From DASUPK01 sp963728875 (lineage in GTDB: Bacteria > Actinomycetota > Thermoleophilia > Solirubrobacterales > 70-9): a stretch of DNA of 64,000 nucleotides. Where the stretch lies: positions 248,001 to 312,000 of the forward strand of contig CAVSLJ010000001.1 in NCBI GenBank assembly GCA_963728875.1, given 5' to 3'. Under the pieces are notes generated by a model. That model saw only the letters and a list, made by a program, of their open reading frames with translations, did not search any database and was not told the origin of the DNA. Positions 9,103-19,688 of this stretch are shown piece by piece; the stretch's first letter is position 1, and each line of letters opens with the position of its first letter. The position numbers and the translations under genes were made by a program.

Positions 9103-10128
9103 ATGCCCTCAAATGGATGGCTGATCGGCGCATGGAAGCGCGAAGGCCTACCGCCTGCGGTGCGTGCGCTTGCCCTGATCACGCTCGCCGGCGGCCTGAG
9201 CGGGCTGTTCGCATCCGCCTTCCCGGCCAGGGCGGACGCCCCGGTCGACCTGCTGCGCCTGGTTGGCGTCGTCGCCCTCAGCGTCTCGGTGCTCCTCTGG
9301 TGGCACGGCAGCAGGCTCCCGCACTGGTTCCTGCACGTGGCGATCGTCGGCGGAACGCTGCTGATCTCTCTGCTGATCGCCCGCTCGGCGTCTGGCCTCG
9401 GAATGATCGTCACGGCCTGCGACTACATGTGGATGGGCGTATACGCCGCCTTCTTCTTCTCCCGCGCCGCCTCCCGCGCCCACACCGCCTTCATCGCCAT
9501 CGCCTTCGCCGCCGCACTGCTCGCGAGCCCCCATCACGTCCCCGTGGACGCCTGGATCTTCATGACCGCCTCGCTCGTCGTCGTGACCGAGACGATCGGC
9601 CGGCAGAGCGCGCGCCTTCGTCACGAGGCGCATACCGATTCGCTGACCGGCCTCCTCAACCGCAAGGGCCTGGCACCCGCCGCGGAGCGGGCATTCGCTC
9701 TCGCCGACCGCACGGAGATCCCCTTGACGATCGGCCTCATCGACCTGGACGACTTCAAGCTGGTCAACGACCGCGACGGGCATGCGGAGGGCGACCGCCT
9801 GCTCGTCCAGATGACTCGAACCTGGGGCGAGGAGCTCCAGGCCGGGGACATCTTCGCCCGCCTCGGCGGCGATGAGTTCCTGGTGATACTCGTCGGCTCC
9901 AACGACGAAGAGGCGGCCCGCTTCTTCGAGCGCCTCCTCTTCATCTCTCCAGCTCCGTGGAGCGCCGGGGTGATCAGGCGGTCTAGTGGCGAGGATCTGA
10001 GCGCGTGCATGGCGAGGGCCGACAACGCCCTGTACGAGTCGAAGCGCTCGCGCACGGCTCAGCAGCGAGAGCCCGTGCGCTCAGCGCCTAGGCAGCTTCG
10101 GGATCTGGCCGGAACCCCGAGCAGATGA
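9103..10128 (+). CDS. Membrane-anchored GGDEF diguanylate cyclase
   Basis: Would make the second messenger c-di-GMP at the membrane. The N-terminal half has about six hydrophobic segments (VRALALITLAGGLSGLFA onward to about residue 160); the GGDEF domain starts at DSLTGLLNRKG and carries the intact active-site loop RLGGDEFLVIL. The allosteric RxxD inhibitory site, normally five residues before the loop, is absent (LQAG), so product inhibition through that site is not expected. The domain is slightly short at its C-terminus. It runs divergently from radA and converges on a small membrane gene. Confidence 0.88.
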   Translation: MPSNGWLIGAWKREGLPPAVRALALITLAGGLSGLFASAFPARADAPVDLLRLVGVVALSVSVLLWWHGSRLPHWFLHVAIVGGTLLISLLIARSASGLGMIVTACDYMWMGVYAAFFFSRAASRAHTAFIAIAFAAALLASPHHVPVDAWIFMTASLVVVTETIGRQSARLRHEAHTDSLTGLLNRKGLAPAAERAFALADRTEIPLTIGLIDLDDFKLVNDRDGHAEGDRLLVQMTRTWGEELQAGDIFARLGGDEFLVILVGSNDEEAARFFERLLFISPAPWSAGVIRRSSGEDLSACMARADNALYESKRSRTAQQREPVRSAPRQLRDLAGTPSR

Positions 10129-10236
10129 CGCGCATCCAGGTGATGCGTCCGTCCCCCGACTCGAGGTAGGCCTGCTGCTCGACGAGGAAGCGCCCGTCCA
10201 GGTTGCGGACCCTGAAGAGGTAGCCGACGCGAGCCG
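10088..10236 (-). pseudogene. Remnant of an NTF2/SnoaL-like protein C-terminus
   Basis: Directly behind the small membrane gene, in another frame, about 50 codons read ARVGYLFRVRNLDGRF, LVEQQAYLESGDGRITW and MRVICSGFRPDPEAA before a stop. Third codon positions are nearly all G/C and the pattern resembles the last strands of NTF2-like proteins. No ATG, GTG or TTG precedes it in frame, and it overlaps the end of the GGDEF gene on the other strand. It is either a decayed fragment or a gene whose start was lost to an indel. Confidence 0.4.
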
Positions 10237-10680
10237 TTATCCCGGGCTGTTCGGGAACGGCGCGCCCGCGAAGAAGGCGAACCAGACCAGGAAGGCGATC
10301 ATCGAGACGATCGCGGTGGCGACGAAGAGCCGCTCCACCGGGTCGCTCCGGTGCTCGCCCGGCTTGTAGGGGGTGTCGCGCATGCTGCGGTTCCATGGGT
10401 CCTGCCTGCCCCGGCCGGCCTGTCCGAACTGGCGCCTCAGCAGCCGGGCGCGGATCCAGGAGGCGATCAGCAGCAGCCCGTAGTAGGAGACGAGAATGCC
10501 CGTCCCGATGAAGGCGGCGACCGGCCCGTTCACGGCTCCCGTCTTGCCGTAGAACTGCGAGGCGACGAAGATCCAGAAGAGCGGCACACCGAAGCCGATC
10601 AGCAGGGCACCGACGAGCGTGAACGCCGTGGAGCCCGTGCCGACGAGAACTCTCCTGATCGCTGTCAGCACAGCAGTCAT
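10237..10680 (-). CDS. Small membrane protein, about three helices
   Basis: Hypothetical protein of 147 residues. Hydrophobic segments are at about residues 16-42 (TLVGALLIGFGVPLFWIFVA), 52-75 (IGTGILVSYYGLLLIASW) and 118-140 near the C-terminus, with a basic hydrophilic loop (RARLLRRQFGQ) between the second and third. AAAGGG lies about 11 bases before the ATG at 10680. Function unknown; no partner is suggested by its neighbours, an aldo/keto reductase upstream and a remnant downstream. Confidence 0.75.
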   Translation of the reverse strand: MTAVLTAIRRVLVGTGSTAFTLVGALLIGFGVPLFWIFVASQFYGKTGAVNGPVAAFIGTGILVSYYGLLLIASWIRARLLRRQFGQAGRGRQDPWNRSMRDTPYKPGEHRSDPVERLFVATAIVSMIAFLVWFAFFAGAPFPNSPG

Positions 10681-10698
10681 ATGCGATCAATCCCTTTT

Positions 10699-10712
10699 GG
10701 CGCTTGAGCGCC
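10699..10712. other. Short hairpin between aldo/keto reductase and membrane gene
   Basis: GGCGC-TTGA-GCGCC forms a five-pair stem with a four-base loop just after the stop at 10723. There is no U run in the transcribed direction, so termination is uncertain. Confidence 0.3.
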
Positions 10713-10722
10713 TCGAGTCAGG

Positions 10723-11853
10723 TTAGCGGGCAGGCTGCGCCGCGAGCTGCCGCAGATCTCGCTCGGGGTCGATCCCCCACTCGCTGGCCACCTCGGCAAG
10801 CTCGCGGCTCACGGACCAGCGGTCGGGTCGATCCTCTCCTGCGTGATCCGGGGTCGCGCCCTTGAGCGCCATACAGCCGGAGTTGTCGCCGATCTTCCTG
10901 ACCTTGACGACCTCCCCCTTGGGCAGGTCCCCCTCCGAGGGAAGGGCCGCCAGCTCTGCCCGCTTCTCCTCGATCGGCCGCGCGCCAGGACCGATCTCCT
11001 GGATCAGCGTCGGGACCACGCACTCGACTGCGTCGTGCGCGAGGTTCCACTTGCAAGCCAGCTGCATCGGAGTGAGTCCGGACCACTCCGCGATTGGCCG
11101 CATCCGGTCAAGCTTCGCCCGGCCCTCCGCGATCCAGCCCTCCGGCCGGAAGGAGCGGTGATCGCCCTGGGGCAGCTCCGTCTCCGGCGTGACGTCGTCC
11201 CAGAAGATGCCGCCGTAGTCGACCACGCGGGTGATCACCTTGATCTCGTGACGAGCGGCCGCCTCGAGGCAGAGCTCGCCAGGCCACGGCTCGAGCGGGT
11301 TGAGGATGATCATCGCCCAGTCCATCTGATCGCCGAAGCGCTCGAAGCAGCGGATCAGGTCGAGCGTGAATCCATTGGCCGGCCCGGGTGCGACCCCGAT
11401 CGCGTCGGCAATCCCCGCTTCCCGGAGCGCCGCCATTCCCTCCCAGACCTCCTCGCTCTCGTAGCCGGTGCGGTCCGGGTTGTGCAGGAGGAGAAGATCG
11501 AAGCGCTCCTGGCCGAGCCGCTCGAGGCAGCGCCCAGCGGCCATGCGCAGGTAGCCCGCGTAGTCTGCCGGCCCGCGCAGCGACGGATCGGTGAAGCGCG
11601 GGAAGCCCCTGGGACCATCGCGCTCCCCCTCGTAGAAGTCATGGCCGACGGCCCCGATGAGCGAGTAGAGATCGCGGTCGACGCCATCGAGGGCGCGGCC
11701 TAGGAGCGAGTCGGCTTCACCCTGGCCGTAGGCGTCTGCGGTCAGAACGGTGTCGATGCCCTTCCCGGGGCGCAGCAACTCCTCGAGTCGTTCGGGATCG
11801 ATCGTCTCCCCGAAGCGCAGGTACCGCCCGCCGCTCCAGGTGCCGATGGCCTT
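10723..11853 (-). CDS. Aldo/keto reductase family protein, start unresolved
   Basis: NAD(P)H-dependent oxidoreductase-like TIM barrel. Family features include the barrel strand DLLLLHNPDRTGY, GVAPGPANGF and the C-terminal IGDNSGCMALKGA; TADAYGQGEAD occupies the place of the catalytic Asp/Tyr helix. The last canonical start is TTG at 11778, but clear coding continues upstream in the same frame (AIGTWSGGRYLRFGETIDPE), supplying the first strand, right up to the clpC stop at 11855 without any ATG, GTG or TTG. Either a rare start codon is used, or the start was lost in a change next to clpC. Substrate unknown. Confidence 0.75.
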   Translation of the reverse strand, partial: KAIGTWSGGRYLRFGETIDPERLEELLRPGKGIDTVLTADAYGQGEADSLLGRALDGVDRDLYSLIGAVGHDFYEGERDGPRGFPRFTDPSLRGPADYAGYLRMAAGRCLERLGQERFDLLLLHNPDRTGYESEEVWEGMAALREAGIADAIGVAPGPANGFTLDLIRCFERFGDQMDWAMIILNPLEPWPGELCLEAAARHEIKVITRVVDYGGIFWDDVTPETELPQGDHRSFRPEGWIAEGRAKLDRMRPIAEWSGLTPMQLACKWNLAHDAVECVVPTLIQEIGPGARPIEEKRAELAALPSEGDLPKGEVVKVRKIGDNSGCMALKGATPDHAGEDRPDRWSVSRELAEVASEWGIDPERDLRQLAAQPAR

Positions 11854-11854
11854 G

Positions 11855-14440
<2,586 letters not shown>

Positions 14441-14631
14441 TGTGGTCTCTCTGGTCTATCAAGCAGTTCGGTTGGTCTTACGTTGCGGTCGTCGAGTTGG
14501 TTCTCGATTAAGTCGAGTTCTGGGTCGTATGGGCCAGGGGACGCAAACTCGCCGGGGGTCCAATCCGTATCGGCTCCTGCCTGCCGATTCCTTGATCTGA
14601 CCTCCGGTTCTGTCGGGGACGGCGAAGCCAA

Positions 14632-14637
14632 AGTATA
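14632..14637 (-). promoter_or_regulatory. Putative clpC -10 element
   Basis: TATACT on the minus strand with a weak CCTGGC at the -35 distance (17-base spacer, 14655-14660). It would give a clpC leader of about 190 nt. Supported only by match to consensus. Confidence 0.4.
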
Positions 14638-14840
14638 GCCACGGGGTGTGCCCGGCCAGGCAGTGCCCACGCGGGGCAACGGAAGTCCCTGCAAGGTGCG
14701 GGAGGAATGCCCCGACCAATCGGTGGCTGCTCGGCTTCGCCTGGGCATCACTCAAATATCTGCGCCAGGCGTCCCGCCGCCTTCCGCCCAAGCCCGCAGA
14801 CCGGCACCGTAGCGCTCCACATTACGTGAGAAACGCGCCC

Positions 14841-14854
14841 GATCGACGTCGATC
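14841..14854. promoter_or_regulatory. Perfect 14-bp palindrome, possible operator
   Basis: GATCGACGTCGATC lies about 30 bases before the putative -10 (TAGCTT, 14883-14888) of the acidic membrane protein gene, a position suited to activator or repressor binding. No specific regulator is recognised. Confidence 0.3.
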
Positions 14855-14895
14855 ACGCTCCGCGCGGCCCGATCCGGATCGGTAGCTTGCCGCCC

Positions 14896-15466
14896 GTGGG
14901 AGCACTGGACCGGCTGCGAGGCGCAAACGGCGACGGGATGATCGAGCGCGCGCGTACGAATCCCCGGCTGGTGGTCGCGATCGCCGCGGCGGCGATCCTG
15001 CTCCTGGCCTGGATCGGCTGGGCGATCTACGTGGCCAGCTCGGACGGCGCCACCGCCGGCCTCGGAGTCGTGATCGCGTGGCCCGCGATGCTCGCGGCGC
15101 TCGCCCTGATCTCCCTGCCCTTCATAGGCGGATACCTGCTGATCCGGCGGCTTTCGGAGGACGATGGATCGACCGTCACGGCGGAGGCGGAGACCTCTGA
15201 CGCGGAGGACGAGGAGGCGGACGACAGCGATGAGGAGCCCGATGATTCGGCTGAGGAAGAGGGGCAGGACGAGGCCGAAGAGGAAGACGACGGGCATGAA
15301 GGGCATGAAGAGGAGGACGAGGAGGAGGACGAGGAGGAGGACGAGGAGGAGGACGAGGAGGAGGACGAGGAGGAGGGACGAGGAGGAGGACGAGGAGGAG
15401 GAGGACGACGACTCCGACGAGGAGTCCGACGACGACTCCGAGCCCGAGGCCTCGAAGGCGAGCTAA
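14896..15466 (+). CDS. Two-helix membrane protein with acidic repeat tail (one frame break)
   Basis: Hypothetical protein: hydrophobic segments VVAIAAAAILLLAWIGWAIY and IAWPAMLAALALISLPFIGG, then an almost purely Asp/Glu/Ser tail with EEED repeats. One extra G at about 15376 breaks the frame inside the repeats; removing it gives a tail ending EESDDDSEPEASKAS and a TAA at 15464-15466. Without this correction the frame runs on into arginine-rich nonsense. GTG 14896 follows TAGCTT (14883-14888) by seven bases; ATG 14938 is the alternative. The acidic tail may bind cations or basic proteins; this is inference. Confidence 0.6.
15310..15406 (+). repeat. Tandem 12-bp GAGGAGGAGGAC repeat
   Basis: Five in-register copies or near copies encoding EEED, then one 13-bp copy (15367-15379, extra G), then further copies of 12 and 15 bp. 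Such arrays change length by slippage and are error-prone in sequencing. Confidence 0.85.
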
Positions 15467-15479
15467 AACGGCGGGATCT

Positions 15480-15515
15480 GGTGAGTTACCGACCTACGGG
15501 GGTCGGTAAGTCACC
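15480..15515. terminator. Bidirectional hairpin between convergent genes
   Basis: GGTGAGTTACCGACC and GGTCGGTAAGTCACC form a 15-base stem with one mismatch around a six-base loop. It lies between the end of the acidic protein gene (15466) and the end of lysS (15563), so it can terminate both transcripts. No U tract, as is usual in GC-rich actinobacteria. Confidence 0.65.
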
Positions 15516-15534
15516 AACACCTCGGATCTCGCCC

Positions 15535-15554
15535 CCTTCATTGCCGGTTTTCGG
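15535..15554. repeat. 20-bp sequence shared with the ftsH 3' flank, copy 1
   Basis: CCTTCATTGCCGGTTTTCGG occurs here, nine bases beyond the lysS stop, and again identically at 25032-25051 beyond ftsH. On the transcribed strand it reads CCGAAAACCGGCAATGAAGG and can pair with flanking GCCGG. Confidence 0.7.
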
Positions 15555-15562
15555 TTCCGGCG

Positions 15563-17029
15563 CTACTGCCGCATCGCCGGGAAGAGCAGGACCTCGCGGA
15601 GGCTCTGCGCCCCGGTCAGGATCATCACCAGCCTGTCGATCCCCAGGCCTGCACCTCCCGTCGGGGGCATTCCCTGCTCCAGCGACTCGACGAAGGTCTC
15701 GTCGTACGGCTGGGTCTCTTCGTCGCCCCGCGCGGTCTCCTCGGCCTGCGACTCGAAGCGGCGCCGCTGCTCGTCAGGGTCGTTGAGCTCGGTGAAGGCG
15801 TTGGAGATCTCGATGCCACCCACGAAGGCTTCCCAGCGCTCGACCAGGCCGTCCTCGCTGCGGTGGCGCTTGGCGAAGGGCGAGAGCTCGACCGGGTAGT
15901 CGACGATGAACGTCGGCTGGATCAGCTTCGGCTCGACCTTCTTGGAGAGCAGGCCATCGACCAGCTTGCCCCACCCCTCCTCCGGATCGGGCTCGCTCCC
16001 CATCGCCTTGGCGAGCTCCTCACGCGACGGATGCTCCATCACGTCGATCCCCGTCTCTTCCTCGATCGCGTCGCGGAGCGTCAGTCGGCGCCATGGCGGT
16101 GACAGGTCAATCGTCTCTCCCTCGCGCTCGATCTTGGTCGAGCCGAGCACCTTCGCGGCGACTGTCGAGACCAGGCCCTCCAGCTCGGTCGCGATGTCGT
16201 TGTAGTCGGCGTAGGCCTCGTACCACTCGAGCATCGTGAACTCGGGGTTGTGCTTGTGGGAGATGCCCTCGTTGCGGAAGTCCTTGCCGAGCTCGTAGAC
16301 CTTCTCGATCCCGCCGACCACCAGGCGCTTCAGGTAGAGCTCGGTCGCGATCCGCAGGTAGAGGTTGCGGTCGAGCGCGTTGTGATGCGTGGTGAACGGA
16401 CGGGCGAGCGCCCCTCCGTACAACGGCTGGAGCACGGGCGTCTCGACCTCGACGAACCCGCGATCGTCGAACCAGCGCCTCACCTCGGCGACTGTCCGGG
16501 CCCTCTTCAGGAAGAGCTCCCGCGTCTCCTCGTTCGCCATCAGGTCTAGCTCGCGGCGCCGGTAGCGGGTCTCGACGTCCTCCAGGCCGTGGAACTTCTC
16601 GGGCGGCGGCCGGAGGCTCTTGGAGAGCAGCTCCCATGCGTCCGCGCGGATCGAGAGCTCACCGCGCTTCGACGCGAAGATGGTGCCCTCGATGCCGACG
16701 ATGTCCCCGATGTCCAGCGAGAGCAGTCCCTCGTACGCCTCACCGAGCTCATCGACCCTCGCCTGCACCTGGATCTGACCGGTGCCGTCCTTCAGGTCGA
16801 GGAAGGCGGCTTTGCCGTGCCCCCGGCGCGCCGTGATTCGGCCGGCGATGCGGTAGCGGTCGCTGGTCTCCTCCCCCGGCTCGATGTTCTCGTGCGACTC
16901 GCGGACGGCGGCGATCTCGGAGCGGTCCGCGAAGCCGTGCGGGAACGGCTCGATGCCCTCCTTGCGGAGACGCTCCAGCTTGGCTCGCCGGTCAGCGATT
17001 AGGTCGGACGACCTTGGTTCCTCAGACAT
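15563..17029 (-). CDS. lysS: Lysyl-tRNA synthetase, class II
   Basis: Charges tRNA-Lys. The 488-residue protein has the N-terminal OB-fold anticodon-binding domain (RIAGRITARRGHGKAAFLDL), class II motif 1, motif 2 (DFRNEGISHKHNPEFTMLEW) and motif 3 (GGAGLGIDRLVMILT). The C-terminus LREVLLFPAMRQ is typical. TAGGCT (17037-17042) ends seven bases before the ATG, supporting a leaderless mRNA. It is followed by a shared 20-bp element and a hairpin. Confidence 0.97.
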   Translation of the reverse strand: MSEEPRSSDLIADRRAKLERLRKEGIEPFPHGFADRSEIAAVRESHENIEPGEETSDRYRIAGRITARRGHGKAAFLDLKDGTGQIQVQARVDELGEAYEGLLSLDIGDIVGIEGTIFASKRGELSIRADAWELLSKSLRPPPEKFHGLEDVETRYRRRELDLMANEETRELFLKRARTVAEVRRWFDDRGFVEVETPVLQPLYGGALARPFTTHHNALDRNLYLRIATELYLKRLVVGGIEKVYELGKDFRNEGISHKHNPEFTMLEWYEAYADYNDIATELEGLVSTVAAKVLGSTKIEREGETIDLSPPWRRLTLRDAIEEETGIDVMEHPSREELAKAMGSEPDPEEGWGKLVDGLLSKKVEPKLIQPTFIVDYPVELSPFAKRHRSEDGLVERWEAFVGGIEISNAFTELNDPDEQRRRFESQAEETARGDEETQPYDETFVESLEQGMPPTGGAGLGIDRLVMILTGAQSLREVLLFPAMRQ

Positions 17030-17173
17030 CGACCTCAGCCTATTCGCGACACGGCTTCGCCATCAGTCGGGGCTGCAGGCGGCCGCCCCACACCTCATTA
17101 AACGGGTCGCGCTGACGCGCGCCCTCGCGTTCAGGGCTTCGCTCCGCTCCGAGGTGGAGCGGCCTGGTGGCCG

Positions 17174-17653
17174 CTACGCCGTCTCGATCTTCGTGACCTT
17201 GAGCTTCTTCTTCGGGCCGCGCGGCGTCTCCACCGTCACGACCTCGTTCTTCTTGCTGCCGACGAGCGCCTTGCCGATCGGCGACTCGTTCGAGAGCTTC
17301 TGCTCGACCGGATTGGCCTCAGCGGACCCGACGATCTGGAACTTCTGCGACTTGCCCGACTTCTGGTCCTTGACGTGGACGACGGCACCGACGCCGACGG
17401 TCTCGGTGTCGATGTGCTTGGTGTCCAGGACCGCTGCCCGCCGAAGCCTGTCCTGGAGCGAGGCGATCCGCTGCTCGAGCATCGCCTGCTCGTTCTTGGC
17501 GTCGTCGTATTCGGAGTTTTCTGCGATGTCCCCGAACTCCCGCGCCTGCTTGATGCGGTCCGCAACCTCGCGGCGCTTGTCGTTCTCCAGGTACTCGAGC
17601 TCCTCCTTGAGCTTTTCGAGCCCCTCTGGGGTGATCAATGTCTCGCGCGCCAA
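17174..17653 (-). CDS. greA: Transcription elongation factor GreA
   Basis: Rescues backtracked RNA polymerase by stimulating transcript cleavage. The 159-residue protein has the N-terminal coiled coil with the catalytic acidic tip (REFGDIAENSEYDDAKNEQA) and the C-terminal FKBP-like domain (SNESPIGKALVGSKKNEVV). The start is taken as TTG 17653, directly behind GAGGAGAG, an unusually short spacing. The upstream region has a well-formed promoter and a CRP-like palindrome. Confidence 0.95.
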   Translation of the reverse strand: MARETLITPEGLEKLKEELEYLENDKRREVADRIKQAREFGDIAENSEYDDAKNEQAMLEQRIASLQDRLRRAAVLDTKHIDTETVGVGAVVHVKDQKSGKSQKFQIVGSAEANPVEQKLSNESPIGKALVGSKKNEVVTVETPRGPKKKLKVTKIETA

Positions 17654-17705
17654 CTCTCCTCGATTCTTCAGTTCTCAGTGGTTTCCCATTCGCCGTAAAA
17701 CCCCT

Positions 17706-17735
17706 GCTATACGGCGAAAAATGAGCCCGCACCAA
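17706..17735 (-). promoter_or_regulatory. greA promoter
   Basis: Minus-strand TTGGTG (17730-17735) and TATAGC (17706-17711) are separated by 18 bases. An inverted repeat CGCCGTA/TACGGCG (17691-17697 and 17710-17716) overlaps the -10 and the likely transcription start. Confidence 0.5.
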
Positions 17736-17736
17736 C

Positions 17737-17750
17737 GTGATCGAGATCAC
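17737..17750. promoter_or_regulatory. CRP-like palindromic site upstream of greA
   Basis: GTGATCGAGATCAC differs by one base from the core of the classical CRP consensus (GTGATCTAGATCAC) and abuts the predicted greA -35, near the position used for class II activation. No CRP gene is in the window. Confidence 0.4.
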
Positions 17751-17811
17751 GAGGGCCCGGGCGAAGCGCGACAGTATAGCGCCGGTGTTTCGGGTGGTCG
17801 AGGCGGCTTGG

Positions 17812-18678
17812 TCAGGCGTCCAGGGCGGCCCGCAGGGCCCCCGCGACACGGCCTGGATCCTCGATCTGGGGATAGTGGCCGAGATCCTCGAAGCGGGTCA
17901 CCGGTGCCGCGCGGCGTAGCTCGAGGACGGCGTCCAGGACCTGCTCGGTGGCGACCGGGTCCAGCATTCCCCAGGCCACCGACAGCGGCTTCTCCCAGTC
18001 GCGGATCGCGCCGTGCCAACGATCGGCGTGCTTGAAGCGTTCCTCCATGTACCGGATGGTCTTGTGGTTCAGGGTGCGGCCACCGTCCGCGCAGATCAGC
18101 TCCCACTGGTCCTCCGCCTCCTCATCGCTGAGCGGGTGACCGGGCGAGAAGATCGAGCCGAACTGCTGGCGGAAGAATCGCTCGCTCGAGAGCCGCGAGA
18201 AGAGGCCGCCCACCGCACTGCGGAGGATCCGCTGCCCCAGCGTCGGGCTCGCCGCGTCCTGCACCATCGACCCGTTGAGAAGCAGGCCTCCGACCAGCTC
18301 CATCTCGAGAGAGCCCTCGAGGTCGCGGGCCATCAGCTCGTTGGCCACGGATGTCCCCATGTCGTGGGCGACGAAGAACACCGGGCCGTCGCGCTCGCCC
18401 CGCCTCACCAGCTCCTCCACCATGTCGGCCTGCCAATGGAGCGTGTACTCATGGTCGCGCGGCTTCGCGGAGAGGCCGAAGCCGAGGAAGTCGGGGGCGA
18501 GAACGGCGTGCTCGGTCTCCAGTTCGAGCAGCAGCCTCCAGTCGTACGAGCTGGAGGGAAAGCCATGCAGGTACAGCAGAAGCGGGCCGCGACCGTCGCG
18601 GTCGAAGACATGGATCCGGCGGCCGCGGAACTCCTCGTCCCTGCCACGGTCGCGCCAGGCGGTGACGCGAGGGTTCAC
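17812..18678 (-). CDS. Alpha/beta hydrolase, epoxide hydrolase/haloalkane dehalogenase-like
   Basis: Soluble hydrolase of 288 residues. The oxyanion-hole motif HGFPSSSYDW and the nucleophile elbow VAHDMGTS (aspartate rather than serine) point to the epoxide hydrolase/dehalogenase branch; the catalytic histidine is in DLGHYPQIEDP. The start is the GTG at 18678, nine bases after the dus stop; the longer upstream reading only shadows dus. Likely cotranscribed with coaX and dus. The true substrate is unknown. Confidence 0.85.
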   Translation of the reverse strand: MNPRVTAWRDRGRDEEFRGRRIHVFDRDGRGPLLLYLHGFPSSSYDWRLLLELETEHAVLAPDFLGFGLSAKPRDHEYTLHWQADMVEELVRRGERDGPVFFVAHDMGTSVANELMARDLEGSLEMELVGGLLLNGSMVQDAASPTLGQRILRSAVGGLFSRLSSERFFRQQFGSIFSPGHPLSDEEAEDQWELICADGGRTLNHKTIRYMEERFKHADRWHGAIRDWEKPLSVAWGMLDPVATEQVLDAVLELRRAAPVTRFEDLGHYPQIEDPGRVAGALRAALDA

Positions 18679-18686
18679 GGATTGCC

Positions 18687-19676
18687 TCAGGCGGCCGCCG
18701 CGGCCGGCGTCCTCAGCTCGGAGACGAGTGAGCGCGCCTCGTCGAGGTGATCGCTGGCCTGGAATGCGGCCGTCGTCCGCCTGTCGGCGTCCAGCCGCTC
18801 CAGGTACCACGGGTAGAACTTGCGCAGGTAGCGCGCGGCGCGGTCCGGGCCGAGGTGCTCCTCGGCGCGGTCCATCACCCAGATCAGCTCGGCGATCACC
18901 TCCTCGCGGTCCGGTGAGCCCGTTCGGGCACCGGTGAGCTGCTCGAAGATCCAGGGATTGCCCAGCGACCCACGGGCGATCATCACCGCGTCAGCGCCGG
19001 AGGCGTCATAGGCGCTGCGCGCCGCCTCGGCACTGTCCAGGCCGCCGGAGATGATCACGGGCATCTCGACCCGGTTGACCAGCTCACGCGCCAGCCCGTA
19101 GTCCGGCTGCCCCTTGTGCTGGGTGGCGGCGGCGCGCGGGTGGAAGCCGACGGCCGCGACCCCGGCCTCCTCCGCCAGGCGGATGGCGAGGTCGAAGCCC
19201 TCGCGCCCCCCGCGGGCAAGCCCCGAACGGACCTTCACCGTGACGGGAATCCCGCCACCCTCTCGCGCGGCGGTGGCGATGCGGACCGCGAGATCCGGAT
19301 CGGCCAAGAGCGCCGCCCCCGCGCCGGTCTTGCAGACCTTCTTGACTGGGCAGCCCATGTTGATGTCGATCAGATCCGCGCCCGCCTCGGCGACGATCTC
19401 CGCCGCGGACCGCATCACCTCGGGGTCCTGGCCGAAGAGCTGGACCGAGACCGGGTGCTCGTCGGGATGCAGGCGCAGGAGCTCCCGGAGCGTGCGCTCG
19501 TTGCGGTAGTGGAGGCCGAAGCTCGAGACCATCTCGGACACGGCCAGCCCGGCTCCGTGGCGACGTGCCTGCAGCCGGACGAACCAGTTGCCGATCCCGG
19601 CCAGGGGCGCGAGCAGGACCCGGTTGGCGATCTCGACGTCGCCGATGCGGAATGGGCTTGTCAGCGGCGGCTGCAT
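18687..19676 (-). CDS. tRNA-dihydrouridine synthase (DusB-like)
   Basis: FMN enzyme that reduces uridines in the tRNA D-loop. TIM barrel of 329 residues with LLAPLAGIGN, the diagnostic DINMGCPVKKVCKTGAGAAL with the catalytic cysteine, TVKVRSGL and IARGSLGNPWIFEQL. The helical C-terminal domain is present. The ATG at 19676 follows TAACCT (19686-19691, including the coaX stop) by nine bases, so it may have its own leaderless start as well as read-through from coaX. Confidence 0.93.
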   Translation of the reverse strand: MQPPLTSPFRIGDVEIANRVLLAPLAGIGNWFVRLQARRHGAGLAVSEMVSSFGLHYRNERTLRELLRLHPDEHPVSVQLFGQDPEVMRSAAEIVAEAGADLIDINMGCPVKKVCKTGAGAALLADPDLAVRIATAAREGGGIPVTVKVRSGLARGGREGFDLAIRLAEEAGVAAVGFHPRAAATQHKGQPDYGLARELVNRVEMPVIISGGLDSAEAARSAYDASGADAVMIARGSLGNPWIFEQLTGARTGSPDREEVIAELIWVMDRAEEHLGPDRAARYLRKFYPWYLERLDADRRTTAAFQASDHLDEARSLVSELRTPAAAAA

Positions 19677-19688
19677 CTGATGAAGAGG

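Larger units (their letters stand above)
14441..14895. other. Intergenic region between clpC and an acidic membrane protein
   Basis: About 450 bp without a convincing gene. The clpC-proximal part (14441-14640) is markedly less GC-rich and is read as the clpC leader. Further right there is a perfect 14-bp palindrome GATCGACGTCGATC (14841-14854) and a 10-bp one GATCCGGATC (14871-14882 area). The minus-strand ORF that crosses the region lacks G/C-rich third positions and is not called. Confidence 0.6.

Noticed and set aside
15310..15406. Regular 12-bp repeats as a CRISPR-like array
   Set aside because: Contiguous tandem coding repeats without spacers, encoding EEED.
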